Shown here piece by piece: positions 1 to 11,260 of a stretch of DNA of 64,000 nt. The DNA is taken from positions 9,394,764 through 9,458,763 of the forward strand of contig NC_135169.1 of assembly GCF_041146795.1 (NCBI RefSeq). Direction: 5' to 3'. Below the pieces are notes generated by a model, which saw only the letters and a list, made by a program, of their open reading frames with translations, had not been told where the DNA came from and searched no databases. The stretch is from Maylandia zebra (taxonomy: Eukaryota; Chordata; Actinopteri; Cichliformes; Cichlidae). The position numbers were made by a program, and so were the translations under genes. Every line of letters starts with the position of its first letter. The first letter of the stretch is position 1.

Positions 1-47
1 CACATGTGACGTGACAATAAAAGTGATTTGATTTGATTTGATTTGGA
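1..47 (+). repeat. LINE 3' tail with ATTTG repeats
   Basis: The window opens with an AATAAA-like stretch followed by short tandem ATTTG units, the usual 3' end of fish L2-like LINEs. The element body lies outside the window. Family assignment is by resemblance only. Confidence 0.5.
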
Positions 48-482
48 GGGGCGGTCCCACACCTGCAGCAAAGACTTCACCGCCCGTGAGGCTACAGTCT
101 TAAAGGGCCATGCCTGTAACACTCTGGCATCGTATTAAATCCTTTTTCATATAATAATTTAAAAAAAATATTTCTTCACATCGATATTCGAGCCACAAGT
201 AGAGGTGAGGTGGGCCAGAAGCGGGCTGCGAGTTTGTGACCCCTGCTGTATATAAATACATAAATAGTGTTATTTCATGTCATGATCTGACACCAAATTG
301 GTACAGAAACCAGGGCCTATCCCCTTTTTAATCTAATAAAGAGGGGGAATGGGAGCAGTAACAAAGGTGTTGCGTTTATATTTTTGTTGAGTGTAATAAA
401 GAGTTTCATTGTATTATATGTGAACCTCACCTTTAAAATTTTAGTATTAATTAAATTTGTCTTTAACAATCTGTGTTATCTG
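48..482. other. non-coding, possible hAT MITE end near 205-246
   Basis: No coding potential is seen. On the minus strand, about 246 to 220 reads like the common CAGGGGTCACAAACTC terminus of Charlie-type hAT MITEs. No partner end or target duplication was found, so this is a weak call. Confidence 0.35.
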
Positions 483-949
483 TTAACCCTTTAGGGCCGA
501 GAGGCCACGCTCCGATTTGCGTAACTATTTTTAAATCCTGGTAGAACAATAATTTTCTTTGCATATGAAACTGGAGGAGTTGTACTTACACATCACACAT
601 GCGGCTTTTCCCAGAGTGATGTTTCCTTCCTCTAATATGTTTGCAGAAATCATATAAAAAGTGAACAAATAAAAAAAAACAATATAATCCCGATGCAGAC
701 TCTTTATCGATCTGATCAGCTGTTCACGTCACTTCCTACGTTTGATTGCGCCTCATCATGTTGTCAGCGTGACCTATTACGTGGGCCGGTCCAACAACAA
801 CAGGAAGTGACAGGAATTTCCCCGGGAAATTTAGTTTTTTCTCTCACTCACCCGTAATATCGCAATGCTTTTTCTAGAAACATACACTTGTACAAAACAC
901 ACAACACACACTTTCTACACACTCAAACACATCCACCCATTACATTATT

Positions 950-3227
950 ATGCAGCGACAATCCGGACACACCAAATACCTCACATTGCGTGAAGCTTTG
1001 GATCTGATCGCCCCTCCTGAATACGGTGTTTCTGGCCATTTGTCGGATCCTGATTCTGCCGACAGTGAGGATGAGGCCGACTTCATTGAAGGGATTGACC
1101 CTTGCCAAGACAAGTATGTATATTGTTTGAAATAAAATCATGTTTTATATGGTAGAGAAATGTAGGAAAAATTACGTTTGCTGTGCAAAAGTGGAATTTT
1201 GCACCGCAAAACTTTTTTGCCCGAATTACGCACCATTATATTACTCTCGTGCTATACAAACTGAACACACGGTGTAATTTATTTTGCGTATGGTGTTGAT
1301 AATGTTGAAGAGGAGGGAACTGAAGTCTCTTGCTCAACTGAAGCAGCCTCTACTGGAGGGAAGTAGAGGGAGAGGAAGGAGTTGGAGTTGTCCTCCGGCA
1401 AAAAGAGGCAAGCGCTCCAGGTCACTCTCTGGTGATGCAGCTGCCATTTTCAGAATGTGTGGACAGTCCATCGCCATCTGAACTATTCAAGATATACTTT
1501 GACCATGCTGCTATAAAACACTGTGTGTCAACACAAACAAAAATGCAGCTAAAAATATTGCTGCAGGCAAAAAATTCACATGGACTGATCTCCCAGAGGC
1601 TGAACTGTACCATTGGCATAACACTCTACATGGGGTTTCTAAAGCTGCCTAAAATGAGTGACTTTTAGCGCGTGACTCCGATTTTATATGTGCAATATCC
1701 CTCTGAGGTCATGACCAGAGACCGGTTCCTCACCATCACTTGGAATATTCATATGAGTGACCCTGCAGAACACACTCGCAATGACAGGAAAAAAGGAACC
1801 ACAGATTATGACTGCCTGCACAGGCTACTGTATGACAGTTTACGTGTAGCCTGCAAAGCTGTATACCACCCACAGCAAAACCTCTCTGTGGATGAGCGCA
1901 TGGTTTCCACTAAAGCCAGAGTTGCCCTGAACCAATACATAAAAAGCAAGCCAACAAAGTTATTGTGATAACTTTTATACAAGCCCAGCTAGGGATGGGT
2001 ATCGAAACCTGGTTCTTGTTGAGAACCGGTTCCCACTGTTTCAATTCCTTGGAATCGTTTGCCATTTTTGCAAACGATTCCCTTATCGATTCCAGTCGCC
2101 CCGAATGACGTCACCACGTTGCGGAGCGTCATTTACCGTGTAATTGCTACAGAATAATTTATGTTATACTTTGTTATTGCTACAGAAGAATATTTATTTT
2201 ATTATTTTACATTTACAATTTTTTTTCCTGGGGACCCTGTGACACCCCATTGAAGAGCCGTAGGCTGGATCTCTTAAGATCTCACTGCTGGGTTTGTAAG
2301 GCCATGTTACTCCTAAATTTCTATCTTGTTCAAAGAGAAGATATAAAACAAAGTTCTGAGCTAATCGACTTTAGTGTTCTCCTTTTTAAAAAAGCATCGA
2401 TAAGAGAATCGACAAAGAATCGAATCGTTAAACAGAATCGAAAATGGAATCGGAATCGTTAAAATCTTATCAATACCCATCCCTACAGCCCAGCACTATT
2501 TCACCACCCTCATGATGGGTTTGGAGCATGTGGGACGTTTCGGGACACTAGAGTTGGAGTCCCAAAAACCAAACTTAACACCCTGACAAAAAAATCTCCA
2601 TGAGGGACAATCAGGTGGATCAGAGAGGGCTCTCTCATTTTTATCAAGTGGATGGACACAAGGGAGGTGAGTGTGTGCTCAACTCTGCACAGTGCCTTCT
2701 CAGGAGACACTGTGAAAAGGATGTGCAAGGTTGAAGGACAACACAGAGCAATTGAGGTGCCAGTGCCATCAGCTGTAAAGGACTACAACCGCTTTATGGG
2801 AGGAGCTGACCTGTCAGACCAGCTAATTGGCTCTTATTCTTCATGGAGAAAGAGCAGGAAGTGGTATGTGACAGTGCTGCACCACTTTATAGACATTGCT
2901 GTCACAAACAGCTACTTGGTCAGCAAGGAGCTCTGTGGCAGACTGGAGCAGCGGCCAATGACGCACCAGGATTTCCAGGAGCGGTTGGTCGCTGAACTCT
3001 GTGGGGTGTCCTCACAATCAGGAACGAAGAGCTACCAACACATCCCAGTTGCCATTGTTGAAGGGGCATCTGGTCAAAACAAAGCCACAAAGGGGCACCG
3101 GAAGTGCAGGCTGTGTGGGAAGTGCACACCCTTCAAGTGTGAGGCATGCAAAGTGGCTCTGTGCGTCATTGTGGACAGGAACTGTCACAGGGCCTATCAC
3201 ACCTCCACTACTGCTGCTGAAGAATAA
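950..3227 (+). pseudogene. piggyBac transposase, broken
   Basis: Several pieces are visible. 950-1110 encodes an acidic N-terminus (DSDSADSEDEADF-like) followed by a plausible GTATGT splice donor. About 1440-1968 contains the family's DRFLTITWNIHMSDP and NLSVDERM stretches, but broken by frameshifts and stops. 2652-3227 is an uninterrupted C-terminal part with DYNRFMGGADLSDQLI, then a cysteine-rich finger at about residues 150-185 (CRLCGKC, CEAC, C-H). Family knowledge: piggyBac transposases use three catalytic aspartates and a C-terminal Cys-rich domain binding the element ends. Here part of the catalytic core around 1970-2500 is missing or split by the nested MITE, so it cannot be active. 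The final 191-codon frame could look like a gene to an automatic caller. Confidence 0.82.
1990..2486. mobile_element. non-autonomous hAT MITE inside piggyBac
   Basis: The ends are inverted copies of TAGGGATGGGTAT (1990 onward, complement ending about 2485). The flanks are perfect 8-bp duplications AGCCCAGC (1982-1989 and 2487-2494), diagnostic of hAT insertion. The roughly 497-bp interior has no transposase. The same terminal motif bounds the element at 32013-33012. Confidence 0.88.
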
Positions 3228-3931
3228 TATTTGACTGTTTTTCCATGTCTAAAAGGTAACGTGACACTTAGAGCTTTTACTGCACTATTGTAAACTACTT
3301 TTTTTTTAAATTATTGTCATGTTGCCAAATTGTGCAAAATATGAAGTTATTTATTTTTGGTTATGCTCCACTGGGGCTACTGAACAGCAATATTTGACTG
3401 TGCCTTTCTGTATATAAATTCCTGTGACACTTATAAGTACTATTATTGTATTGTACTATTATAAATAGTTCATTTTGATGTTGTATTTTTATTGCCATGT
3501 TGTTAAATTGTGCCCAATATGCACTTTATTGATTTTTGTTTTTTACTACTGTTTATAAAAATGATTGTATCTCAAAAATGAATTCATGAATATACTCCAA
3601 ATAAATTTTATGTAGTTTGAAAGGACTTTGTGCAGCTTTTTTCATTTACAATTTTTTTACAATGTAGCTTTGATATTTTTGTATCAAGAAAAATATGTGA
3701 AAAACAAAAAACGTTTTGCAATTTGTTTGTGGTTAATTGCACTTTTTTTTTTTTTTTAGCAATTTCTATAGTTACTAGGTATTTGTTACACACATATTAT
3801 TAAAATTTGGGATATAAGGGTTGTATTGATGTATAGTAAGTTGAAATACTCCAAAAAATGGCACTGCAGTATGTAAAAATGTAAAGATGAGGTCTGGTGG
3901 GCTTGTTCTGTGGTAGGTCTTAAAGGGTTAA

Positions 3932-4560
3932 TGCCATTCCTAAAAAGACAAGTGTAACTACAAAAAGGAAAGTTGGGAGCGAGAGCCGCCACTTCCAGGA
4001 CAAGTGGAAATTGTTGAATTTTTTCACTGAAATACAAAACAACTATGTCTGCCTAATTTGCCAAAAGACTGTGGCTGTTTTCAAGGAATTCAATATTAAG
4101 AGGCAGTAGCAAACGAAACATGCTAACTACGACAAGCTAACTGGGAAGGAATGTGATGAAAAACTGAATCAACTGGAAGCTTTTTTAACAGCACAGCAGT
4201 GCTGTTTCACAACAGCCCGTGAGTCAAATGAAAATGCCACAAAGGCAAGCTACGAGGTGTCAACGCTGATTGCCAAGCATTGCAAACCTTTTTCCGAGGG
4301 TGAATTCATTAAAGACTTAGTGATGAAAATGGTGGAGACAATTTGTCCTGAGAAGAAGCAAGAGTTTGCCAATGTTTGCCTGGCTCCACTGTAGTGTTTC
4401 ATCTGATATTAAGAGACAGAGGCAAAAGCAGTGGAGTTTGACTTTTTTTTCGTTAGTCTGGGATGAAAGCACGGATGCATCTGACACTGCCCAGTTACAG
4501 ATCTTTTCTTTAGAGGAGTGGACAATGAAGTGAACGTGAGTGGCACCTGCCATGCCAATT
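3932..4560 (+). pseudogene. BED-finger hAT-type transposase relic (GTF2IRD2/ZBED-like)
   Basis: Translation around 3935-4390 gives a BED-like zinc finger (CLICQK, then a damaged IKR..TKH histidine part with an in-frame stop near 4107). It continues with NYDKLTGKECDEKLNQL and a long helical stretch ending near ICPEKKQEF. Stops and frameshifts follow (about 4391-4540). This pattern is known from hAT-derived proteins of the GTF2IRD2/ZBED group, which bind DNA through the BED finger. It abuts the piggyBac right end directly and fuses around 4550 to an L1 fragment. No intact frame remains. Confidence 0.6.
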
Positions 4561-5460
4561 CTTGGCAAAAAAGGGACAATCAAACAGCCTATTTAGAGGC
4601 ATGGAGAAATGATTTGCAAATGGATATCTCTGATGATGAGTGGTATAAATTATGCTCCTTGGTCCAGAGTCAGATAATCAATGTACAATCTAAACTACTT
4701 CGATATAAATGGTTAAAAGGACAGTATATTACCCCCTCAAAATTGCATCATTTTAACCCAAACATCCCAGACACCTGAGTGGATAGGGGCTCTTTGTTTC
4801 ATAGCATATGGGAGTGCCCACATGTGAAAGTCTTTTGGGAAAAGGTAAAAAAATTGTTAAGCCAAATCATTTCTGATGTGATTCCACTTGATCCCAACCT
4901 ATCTAAGTTAAATGTATACCCAAACAATTTTGTACCTGCTGCAAACATTAGAGCTCTGTTAACAATCGGACTTTTGGAAGCCAAGCGATGTATCCCATGT
5001 GGAAAAGATATATATAACTCTTATAAAGTTTGTATCTGTCTTGTGTGAAACTTGTATGAAAAGCATATAAGAGTGAAAACAGATATAAGATCCCTTAAAA
5101 AATTATATAATGAAACTTGTATGTTTTGGATACTTACTAAAACAATGTATGAAAGTAATGAGAAAGTGGCCACTTTCATGAGTAATCACTTATAAGTTTT
5201 TACTATTTCTTTTCCATATGGGGAAAGATCAAAACAATATGTGGACTATCTCAGTGACTCAATGGACTGACGTCTATACTAACTCTGGAGAAAATAACTT
5301 ATTAAGAAACACTTTTGGGAGAACTGCAACGTACACACTGTGGACTTAACAGCTTGAAGTCTTAAATTGTTATGTCTGTCAAATCCATTTCTTTTTCTAA
5401 CATTTAAAGATAGAACACATCATAGTAAAACTAGTCCTATATAAATAAAATACTATTGAA
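4561..5460 (+). pseudogene. L1/Tx1-like LINE 3' fragment
   Basis: Two adjacent frames (to 4776, then from 4779) are separated by an in-frame TGA. They contain the C-terminal signature of L1-type ORF2 proteins: a helical block (DDEWYKLCSLVQSQ, LLRYKWLKGQYITPSKL), then GSLFHSIWECPHVKVFWEKV, the region around the C-terminal cysteine motif. Non-coding 3' sequence follows to an AATAAA-rich end near 5440-5465. It is 5'-truncated and of a different family from the intact L1-type element at 53311-57311. Confidence 0.58.
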
Positions 5461-5489
5461 TAAAGTTATCTAAGAAGGTAACTTGGATC

Positions 5490-5760
5490 ATCTCCAAAGG
5501 TTGACTCTGTTCATCTGGACGTTTTCAGTGGGAGAAACGTTTCATCATCATCCAGATGACTTCTTCAGTCTCAGCTGACTGCAGGTTTCAATCTTATAAA
5601 CAGGACATCTGCATTAGACTGAAACCAGCCCACTGAAGGAACAATGGGCTGGTAGGTCAGTTCCTTAATCTTAATTATGCAAAGTCTCATGAACATTGAT
5701 CAAAGACCACTGATCAGTGAAAATTCAGCCATTTGATTCATGTTACAGCAGCTCATGAGT
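5490..5760 (-). repeat. interspersed repeat with hammerhead-like hairpin
   Basis: The region holds an 8-bp inverted pair CATCTGGA/TCCAGATG (5512-5519 and 5551-5558) nested around CGTTTTC/GAAACG. On the minus strand this reads stem I (CAUCUG), GGAUGA, GAAACG, a stem III of about 6 bp, GUC and stem I' (CAGAUG), a hammerhead-ribozyme-like order. The canonical CUGAUGA box appears here as CUGGAUGA, so activity is doubtful. Outer limits are approximate. Penelope-like retroelements are known carriers of hammerheads; assignment to them is inference. Confidence 0.45.
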
Positions 5761-5873
5761 GAATGAACGTAGTGCAATAAAAGTACTTTTAGAAGTACAT
5801 TTTTCCAAACACTTACATTTACTTAAATTTACTTGCGTGGGGTCAGGGGTTGCCACTTCAACATGCAGTCAAG

Positions 5874-7133
5874 GGCTGTATCCCAATTCAGGGTCTGCAG
5901 CCTTAAAGGCCGCGTTTTAAGGCCGATTACGTCACAGCGACACAACGAAGGCTGTCCCAATTCAAAGGCTGCTCGAAATGCGGCCCTCAAATGCGTCTTT
6001 CATTTCCCTGAATTTTAAGGATGTGGCGGTGTAGACTTCGTGGCCCAACATATCCCAGAATGCATAGCGCGGTGGTGTGTGGATAATTTTGCCGAAAAAA
6101 AAAAAATTTGCTGAACAGGAGCGGCCGAAGAGTAAACTTTTAAAAGTAAGTACTGAATATTATGTCACTTATTTATGTGCAAATGTTTAATAACGAAGAA
6201 CATTAAAACATTCCTGTTGGTCACATGTCGGCAAAGTTATGTGACATTAGCGATGTTTGTACTAGCTTGGTTTTAAAGCCTTTAAAATATACGCCGTTCA
6301 ATAGTTGACCTTAATGCTACAGAGATGTGATGATTTTAATGGATATTTAAAGTAAGCACTGAGAGAAATCTAGTAATGCCAACATATTACTAGAGCTGTG
6401 TGCAGCTGTGGCTGCAACTGTAGCTGCCTTCACAAGTGTATGAATGTGAGAGTGAATGAATAGTGGTATTGTAAAGCGCTTTGAGGGTCCCGAAAAGTGC
6501 TTTAAAAATGCAATCCATTATTATTATTATTAAAAGAACAATATTTTTCTCTTATATATAATACATTTATATATTGCAGTGTCAAAGAAACCTGTCTTTG
6601 AGTGAAGATTTAAGGTGACAGGAAATATAAATAAATGCAGCTTGAATCTTTACTGAAGCTCAGTATTTGAAACAGTCATTCATTGCTGTAATAACTAATA
6701 ATGATTGAAATATTAACTATAATATTGGCCATATTACACTTACATCACCACAGTGAGATGATTTCAGTCTCATGAACAACATCAGCTAATTGTTCTTTAC
6801 TAGCTAATCTTAAATGACTGTTCAGCACAGAAATGAAGCCCAACAATCATGTTTACAGTCCTGTGGTCTCAGCCTCAGATACTCATCAAATCAAAGCTCA
6901 TGTAGAAACAAATGAACAAAATATGCTCTCCTTCATTTCTGTCAAATATGTATGAAATGTTTCCAGCTGTTAGTCTCATAGTTGCTAGGCAACCTGGGCA
7001 GCGCGACGGAGGCTAGACCGTGCCATTACACAAGCCTCGCACTTCCGGCCTTAGCGCTCTTTGAGTACGCGGCCCTTGAGGATCGTTGAGGCTGCGTACT
7101 TTAAGGCTGCAGACCCTGAATTGGGATCCAGCC
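5874..7133. mobile_element. DNA transposon with about 35-bp terminal inverted repeats, non-autonomous
   Basis: 5874-5910 and the complement of 7095-7133 match almost perfectly over about 35 bp, both containing ATCCCAATTCAGGGTCTGCA and then GCCTTAAAG. The 1260-bp interior shows no transposase frame and carries an L2-like LINE tail (about 6385-6535). No convincing target duplication was found, so the superfamily is open. Confidence 0.75.
6385..6535 (+). repeat. L2-like LINE 3' tail ending in ATT repeats
   Basis: It contains the fish L2 tail signature: an AAGCGCTTTGAGGGTCC-type hairpin and CAATCCATT followed by ATT repeats. Near-copies are at 10314-10398 and 15131-15261. It is nested inside the long-TIR element. 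Confidence 0.65.
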
Positions 7134-8929
7134 ATGGTGTGACTGAGTGTGTTCACAGTAACAGCCCACTCTCTCCACTCTGACATGTTTGCTTGTGTTC
7201 TGATGGGAATTTGAACCTCGGCTCTGCTTTAGCATTCATTTTAATGTCTCATACGAAGTCACAGACTGGAATGTTTTCACAGACTATAGTTGGAAACCAG
7301 TTTATTCTGGTTTCAAGAAAACTATTCATGTGTGAAATACATCACTGCTGGGTCCCAAATATTATGCAGCCATGAAAACAAACTGCAGACATGGATGTAA
7401 ATAATATTTAATAAAACTTTAATGTGAATGAACGTTTCTCGTGCTCTGATTGGATTGGTTTGACCCTTCTCACCTGTGTCTCATTTTCCTCTTAAGTCTT
7501 TGTCAGGCTGAGCTGTTTGGTCTGATTCTTTTGTTTCTTGCTGCTGCAGTTTGGATTTTTGATCTTCAGTTTTCCTTCTATTCGCGCGAACAGGTGTGGG
7601 ATTAGAGCTCTGGGTAGCTCCCCAGCTGGGTCTAGACTGGGTCTAGAGAGTATTTTAAATTCAGGGAATTTAAAATAGAAAGTAGCTCGTCCACAGAAGG
7701 ACTGGTAGCTCCCCTTACGATAAGGGTTCAGATCACGCGAACAGGTGTGAAATGTGTGTGTTTAGTTAGTTAGTTTGTTTTAATCATTTTAAATCATGCT
7801 TTTTATTTGTTTTTGTTTCTAATGTCTAATGTCTCTGTAAAGCACTTTGAATCACCTTGTTGTTGAATTGTGCTATATAGCCTCTGGTGTCTCCACCTTA
7901 TCATAAAGCCTAAACATTTCACATGCCTTCTCTCACACAGCGCCTAAGCTACGACCTTGGCTCCCTGTTTATCTGCTCCTGCTGAGATGGGGCAGAAAAC
8001 TCCAGCATGTTCTCTCCTAATCAGACAAATAAGACGATGACTTTCTGCGAACAGTATTTCTTATAACATCATAAAACAATATCATTCATTCACAATAAAT
8101 CAGCAGTCTACTTTAATGCAAATCAGTTTAACAAATGCAATAGTTATCAACTTCTTCTAATTCAGGAGAATAATGCAAACTAAAACTACATAATAATTCA
8201 CAATCTTTAATTAGGGGTCTAACATGGCATAAAATAATATTATAATCTCACAAAAGGAAGAACAAACATCTTCAAGCTTGTCTTCTCAGACCATCAATGA
8301 GCTTCACTGAGCAGCAGAAACACACATGATCTTGTCAGAGTGGAAGTGTGAGCTTCACGTCGTCTCCTCACCCATCAGCTCCTCGTTCTTCATTCGGACT
8401 AACAGACCCCTCAAACTCTTCGATTTCTCACCGAAGGAAAGGAGTCATCTTTGTCCAAATGGCCAGCGAAACCAGCGACGCCAACTCGGCAATCGCTCAC
8501 TGTGAAGTTGAGCTGATGAAGACAAACACGTAACGTCACATGACCCAGACACACAAAGCTTTGATTCCCTCACATGATTTAAAGATCAGAGATGTTATCA
8601 GAGAGAGACATGAAGAAGAAAGTCTTTAAGAGCCATTAGTTACCAGTTCAACACTTACAGTATAATCTAATACTAGTGAGAGCACAAATCCCACTACGTG
8701 CCTTATGTCCTATATCACGTATGAACTAATTACCCCAGATTATACATATGTACAGATTAGACACACACTTATAGCATGTAGCTACCCCAGTAGATACATG
8801 CTATAGCAAATGCTGCTGTGCTGGTGACTCCTGATGAAGGCTCTTAGGGTCCTGTTGATACAGTTCTAAGTATTCCAGGATCCATGTGTGGGCAGTGAGT
8901 CACGGCTTTGCCTTACAGCTGTGAGTCTG
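7134..8929. other. non-coding, nothing recognised apart from the 7599-7735 insert
   Basis: Only short open frames occur (for example 8348-8533), without recognisable domains or splice context. The stretch is AT-rich and intergenic in character. Confidence 0.5.
7585..7749. mobile_element. 137-bp unassigned insertion with 14-bp direct repeats
   Basis: A perfect 14-bp direct repeat CGCGAACAGGTGTG lies at 7585-7598 and 7736-7749. The 137 bp between (7599-7735) include a tandem GGGTCTAGACT-type duplication and a small palindrome around 7653-7676. Length and flanking duplication suggest a short retroposed sequence. No tRNA boxes or known family were recognised. Confidence 0.5.
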
Positions 8930-9810
8930 TCTACCAGTGGCTGATGGGGTTTTTTACCCTCTGGTATTCCTGCCATTTACCTTCTGTGCTCATGTATTGA
9001 GCCATGTGGCTGTTCATCTTTGTCACAGCTCTGTGACCCAGGGTTTTGTGTTTGTTGGTTCACTTATATTTTCTGATTGGTGTTATTCATGGTTTGGTTC
9101 TCTTTATTGTGTTCTGCTTGTGTTATATTCTTAGTTCCCAGGATTTAGGTCTCTGATACTTTTTTACTGTGTTCGCTCTGTCTCCCCAGTCAGTCATGTC
9201 TCTATGTCTCAGTGTCAAGTCTGCGTCTTTGTGAATGTCTCCTGTTTCCTGTTTTACTTTGAAAGTCTCGTGTGCTATGCTAGTGTTTTCAGTTTTAGCT
9301 TCCTCTGTGACTTGTTATGTTTGATAACTCCCAACTGTGCTGTCCTGGGGCCCGTTCTTCGTACCTCGCTAAGTAAGTTAGCTGGATTAGATTGTTGACG
9401 ATTTCGCGTGATCCTGGATCAGTCGGTTCCCCGAAGCTCATCCGGGACTTGCTGTCATAGCAACAGAGCCGTAAGCGTAAACCTGCTCGGGAGCAGGTTC
9501 ACTTTATGTAAACAGGATTAGATCGCGGCCACGCAGGTATGTCCGCGTCATTTACACGAAAGCAACAGCGATATCCCACCACTGTTTCACCACAAATAAA
9601 TAACATCAATGTAACTAAAGATAATGCAGCACCTGATCCATTTATTGATGTCACACAGATACATACAGGTCATTTCCTAAAAAAGGGAAATGTACTATTA
9701 ACATTCTATTACATGTATGTGATTATTACAGATGTAATTCATGATTCAGAGTAGCAATTGTAAATTACTTCGTGTAATCAAGATGAGAGACCACGGCTAT
9801 AAAAGCGAAG

Positions 9811-10137
9811 GTGGATTTGGGAAGTCTGTCACAGCCATGTCCTGTCCGTATACGCGAGCCACCCATTGTGGAAGGTGCAAGATTGATAAGGAGAGTCCTC
9901 AGAATCCAGCGTATATTGCGGGACAGACAGGATCCTTTAGCTCAGCGCGACAGTGTGCTCATAGAGAGATATCGATATTCCCGTGAGGGTATTATTCACT
10001 TAACCAACTTGTTGACGAGGGGGTGCAGGACCACCACCTGTCTTTTTTTGCTCCGCCCTTTTCTTGGTTGCTGTTATGAACAAACAAACAGATTATTTCA
10101 GGGTCTCTTTGCAAGAGACGAAAAGCAATATAAGTGA
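9811..10137 (+). pseudogene. Harbinger (HARBI1-like) transposase N-terminal fragment
   Basis: The frame contains RRVLRIQRILRDRQDPLAQ and then ERYRYSREGIIHLTNLL, the characteristic N-terminal block of Harbinger/HARBI1-family DDE nucleases. That block precedes a helix-turn-helix in the full protein. After LLTRG the sequence loses similarity and the catalytic DDE region is absent, so only about 60 meaningful residues remain. The apparent GTG start is an artefact of truncation. It lies convergent with the Myb-like remnant, as expected for this superfamily. Confidence 0.72.
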
Positions 10138-10313
10138 TAAATATTACCATTCTGTAAAATATTCTTATATTTCACTTTTACTTGTTCCCATGTTCTAGTG
10201 GGTCCTGTTGTGGCTCTAATGTGAAAGGGGATATAATATGACAATATAATATAATGTAATATAATATTGGATAATATAGTGTAATATAATAAATCTATAA
10301 ATAAATAATAAAG

Positions 10314-10398
10314 TGACTGAATAGTGGTATTGTCATGCGCTTTGGGTGCCTTGAAAAGCGCTATATAAACCCAATCCATTATTATTGTTATTATTAAA
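10314..10398 (+). repeat. L2-like LINE tail nested in Harbinger
   Basis: The tail has the GTGGTATTGT, CGCTTTGGGTGCC, GCGCTATATAAA and CAATCCATTATT signature with ATT-type terminal repeats. It lies between the two Harbinger gene remnants, so it inserted after, or together with, the loss of the transposase middle. Confidence 0.65.
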
Positions 10399-10402
10399 TT
10401 AC

Positions 10403-10600
10403 TTACGAGTTTAATTTGTCAGCAACTTCCTGCCAGCCCTCTCTCCTTGCTTTTGCAGCCTTTGCAGTGTTCCCTTGCGTTCTGATTAAACTCTGAAACT
10501 CCTGAAATCCCTCACTCAGGAGTTCTTGCTCTGCTGCCGGAAAATACCGAGCGCGCCCCTTCGACACTTTTCGCCGACCAATCAGAGGGTTGCCGATCAA
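10403..10600 (-). pseudogene. Harbinger Myb/SANT-like DNA-binding protein fragment
   Basis: The minus-strand frame encodes RARYFPAAEQELLSEGFQEF, then LIRTQGNTAKAAKARREGW and QEVADKLN. This is the tryptophan-containing trihelix/Myb-like fold of the second Harbinger protein (NAIF1-like). In characterised Harbinger elements it helps bring the transposase to the nucleus and to the element ends. Only the N-terminal domain remains, and the rest is replaced by the L2 tail. It is inside the terminal inverted repeats, supporting the element call. Confidence 0.7.
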
Positions 10601-11260
10601 TGTTTCTACTATCGATGCGTAGCCCCTTTTACGACACCCAGTGATGTCACATTACTGCGTCCAGCTGTACTAATCGTCAACAACAGGTGTGTTCGGAGAA
10701 CCGGATTAGCGAGCTCACGGTTAGCGCGATGGTTTGATCTTGGATGTGTCATTTGATCTTGGATGTAGTAAGCGACGTACGAAGAACGGGCCCCTGCTGT
10801 GTTTCATCCCCTCGTTACTCCCTTGTGTATTTTAGCCACGTCGTACCTCCCCATGTGCTGTAAGCCTCTCTGTGTTTCTGGTTTCAGTTTTAGTTCTGCG
10901 TTTCTAGTTTCCCAGTGTTTTCCTCCTAGTTTTATAATCAAGTTTTTAGATTTGTTTTTAAGTGAGTTTATGTTATAAAGGACGTTTTTCCAGCAAATAA
11001 AGCTTCCGTTCTAAGTTTATTTTCTGTGCACAAGTGTCTGCATTTAAGTACACTTCCTGACTGCCACACAGCCTCACATGAGCCTCTATGATGTCTGACA
11101 GAAGCTTCCATGTGGTACTGAGGTTGTCGTGGTCTGGGTGGTTTTCCACAGCATCGGCTCCTCCCCACTGGGTGGAGTCTTTCCTCACTTGATGGCAATC
11201 ATACCAGCAGTATTTATGACCGGCGCACTCAACTGGTCTTCGCCAGATTATCTGCCAACT

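Larger units (their letters stand above)
483..3931 (+). mobile_element. piggyBac DNA transposon, degenerate
   Basis: The element is bounded on both sides by TTAA (483-486 and 3928-3931), the obligate piggyBac target. Inside these are inverted ends beginning CCCTTTA (487 onward, and the complement ending at 3927). The interior carries pieces of a piggyBac (PGBD4-like) transposase in the plus direction. A separate hAT MITE sits inside at 1990-2486, so the hAT insertion is younger. Total length is about 3.4 kb, of which about 0.5 kb is the nested element. AT-rich non-coding sequence fills the 3' third (3230-3920). Confidence 0.88.
9348..10793. mobile_element. PIF/Harbinger DNA transposon, decayed
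   Basis: The terminal inverted repeats are nearly identical over about 20 bp (GGGCCCGTTCTTCGTAC at 9348, complement ending 10793). Flanking trinucleotides are CTG on both sides (9345-9347 and 10794-10796), matching the 3-bp duplications typical of Harbinger. Both genes of this superfamily survive as convergent fragments: a HARBI1-like transposase piece (plus) and a Myb/SANT-like DNA-binding piece (minus). An L2 tail sits between them. Length is 1446 bp. Confidence 0.85.
8930..11010. repeat. unclassified pyrimidine-rich repeat split by Harbinger
   Basis: 8930-9347 and 10797-11010 share a T/C-rich composition of repeated TTTCCTGTTTT, GTGTTCTGC and CAGTTTTAG words. They appear to be one older repeat into which the Harbinger element at 9348-10793 inserted. 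A purine-rich counterpart in opposite orientation may be present at 22680-22893. Class is unknown. Confidence 0.35.

Noticed and set aside
2652-3227. 191-codon frame as a domesticated PGBD gene
   Set aside because: It lies within TTAA-bounded element ends and the upstream catalytic part is broken; a transposase remnant.
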